From contig NZ_JAERQY020000001.1 of the NCBI RefSeq assembly GCF_016735495.2, forward strand, positions 992,001-1,056,000: a DNA stretch of 64,000 bases, in the 5' to 3' direction. How positions within the stretch are numbered: position 1 is the stretch's first letter; each line of letters opens with the position of its first letter. The position numbers were made by a program, and so were the translations under genes. Of this stretch, positions 63,178 through 64,000 are shown piece by piece. A model generated the notes under the pieces. That model was not told where the DNA came from. It worked only from the letters and a program-made list of their open reading frames with translations, and ran no database searches. The stretch is from Lysobacter sp. MMG2. Lineage in GTDB: Bacteria; Pseudomonadota; Gammaproteobacteria; Xanthomonadales; Xanthomonadaceae.

Positions 63178-64000
63178 CTACTGCTGCCGCAACGCCTCGA
63201 TCGGATCCAGCTGCGAAGCCTTGCGCGCCGGGTAATAGCCGAAGAACAGGCCGGTCATGATCGAGAACGTGGCGGCCAGCGCGATCACCTGGCCGTTGAG
63301 CGCCACCGGCAGGTCGCTGAACTTCCCGACCAGCAGCGCGCCCGCCACGCCGATGACGATGCCCAGCACGCCGCCGCCCAGCGAAAGCAACATCGCCTCG
63401 GCGAGGAACTGCCGGCGCACATCCGCCGGACCTGCACCGACCGCCATGCGCAGGCCGATCTCGCGGATTCGCTCGGTCACCGAGACCAGCATGATGTTCA
63501 TGATGCCGATGCCGCCGACGATCAACGAGATCGTCGCCACCGCGCCGAGCAGCAGCGACATCAGCCGCGTCGTCGCCGTGCGCGTGGCGACGATCTCGGA
63601 AATGTTGCGAACGTTGAAGTCGTCTTCCTCGCCCGGCTTGATGCGATGGCGCTGGCGCAGCAGGCCCTCCACTTCGCCCTGCGCGTAGGACAGGTCCTTC
63701 GCGTCGGACACGGTCAGCGCGATCTGCATCACCGCGCCCGACGGCAGGCCCATCGCGCCCATCAGGCGGCGGCGCGCGGTTTCCAGCGGCACCATCACCA
63801 CATCGTCCTGGTCCTGGCCGAACCCGCCCTGCCCCTTCGGCTTGAGCGTGCCGACCACGGTGAACGGCACGCGGCCCAGGCGGATCGTCTGACCGATGCC
63901 CGGCTCGTCGCCGAACAACGTGCGCCGCACCGTTTCGCCCAGGATCACGGTCTTGCCTGCGCTGGTGTAGTCCTGCGCATCGAAGCCCTGGCCGTTGGCG
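63178..64000 (-). CDS. MacB-type ABC transporter permease, truncated by window edge
   Basis: The C-terminal 273 residues of a permease open to the right edge. It shows the end of the MacB periplasmic domain (ETVRRTLFGDEPGIGQTIRL, VPFTVVGTLKPKGQGGFGQD) and then an FtsX domain with three membrane segments, ending in the typical YYPARKASQLDPIEALRQQ. Such permeases work with an ATPase and a membrane-fusion protein to move peptides, toxins or envelope molecules; the partners lie outside the window. The family is clear, the cargo unknown. Confidence 0.9.
   Translation of the reverse strand, partial: ANGQGFDAQDYTSAGKTVILGETVRRTLFGDEPGIGQTIRLGRVPFTVVGTLKPKGQGGFGQDQDDVVMVPLETARRRLMGAMGLPSGAVMQIALTVSDAKDLSYAQGEVEGLLRQRHRIKPGEEDDFNVRNISEIVATRTATTRLMSLLLGAVATISLIVGGIGIMNIMLVSVTERIREIGLRMAVGAGPADVRRQFLAEAMLLSLGGGVLGIVIGVAGALLVGKFSDLPVALNGQVIALAATFSIMTGLFFGYYPARKASQLDPIEALRQQ

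Overview
The window is 64 kb of a GC-rich gammaproteobacterial chromosome, most likely from Lysobacter or a close relative in the Xanthomonadaceae. This rests on gene content: extracellular S8 and M72 proteases ending in proprotein-convertase P domains, the lptD-surA-pdxA-rsmA-apaG-apaH block, an ahpC-ahpF-oxyR block, and a split proton-translocating transhydrogenase locus. Almost everything is chromosomal core or lineage-specific genes. I see no phage, insertion sequence, CRISPR array, rRNA or tRNA gene.

Layout. 1-4.6 kb: small envelope genes, a DUF695 protein, an acylphosphatase/TlpA/YihY row on the minus strand, wrbA and a half-length asparaginase-like protein. 4.7-13.5 kb: a secreted-protease island on the minus strand with three subtilisin-family proteases and one M72 metalloprotease, all sharing the same C-terminal P domain. 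14-19.4 kb: sufT, a MocR regulator divergent from a membrane protein, and an AraC regulator overlapping a paralogue of that membrane protein. 19.5-24.4 kb: pntB-pntA2 (minus) and pntA1 (plus), separated by an ECF sigma cassette (hendecad-repeat secreted protein, sigma factor, probable membrane anti-sigma factor, DUF3106 periplasmic protein). 24.5-30 kb: DUF1631 protein, nitroreductase, 5'-3' exonuclease, Nudix hydrolase and proline iminopeptidase. 30-36 kb: a small outer-membrane protein preceded by an apparent coupled leader peptide, prmC, then ahpC, ahpF and oxyR with an OxyR-like box before ahpC. 36-46.6 kb: apt, glnS, a Cys-rich lipoprotein coupled to a deaminase, rlmM, an EF-hand protein, two ubiquinone hydroxylases, a cobalamin adenosyltransferase and a histone-deacetylase-like hydrolase. 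46.8-56.7 kb: lptD-surA-pdxA-rsmA-apaG-apaH facing folA, thyA and lgt. 56.9-64 kb: two TPM-domain proteins, LemA, TerC, diacylglycerol kinase, small monooxygenase and glyoxalase-fold proteins, a secreted isoaspartyl peptidase and a truncated MacB-type ABC permease.

Genes that work together: the protease island looks like an extracellular protein-degradation toolkit, probably exported through Sec and type II secretion. The ahp/oxyR block is a self-contained peroxide response. lptD and surA supply LPS export and outer-membrane protein folding. folA and thyA form the thymidylate cycle. The ECF cassette looks like an envelope-sensing unit placed inside the transhydrogenase locus. The least explained items are the translated leader before the outer-membrane protein at 30.2 kb, the hendecad protein with its ECF cassette, and the paired membrane proteins next to the MocR and AraC regulators.
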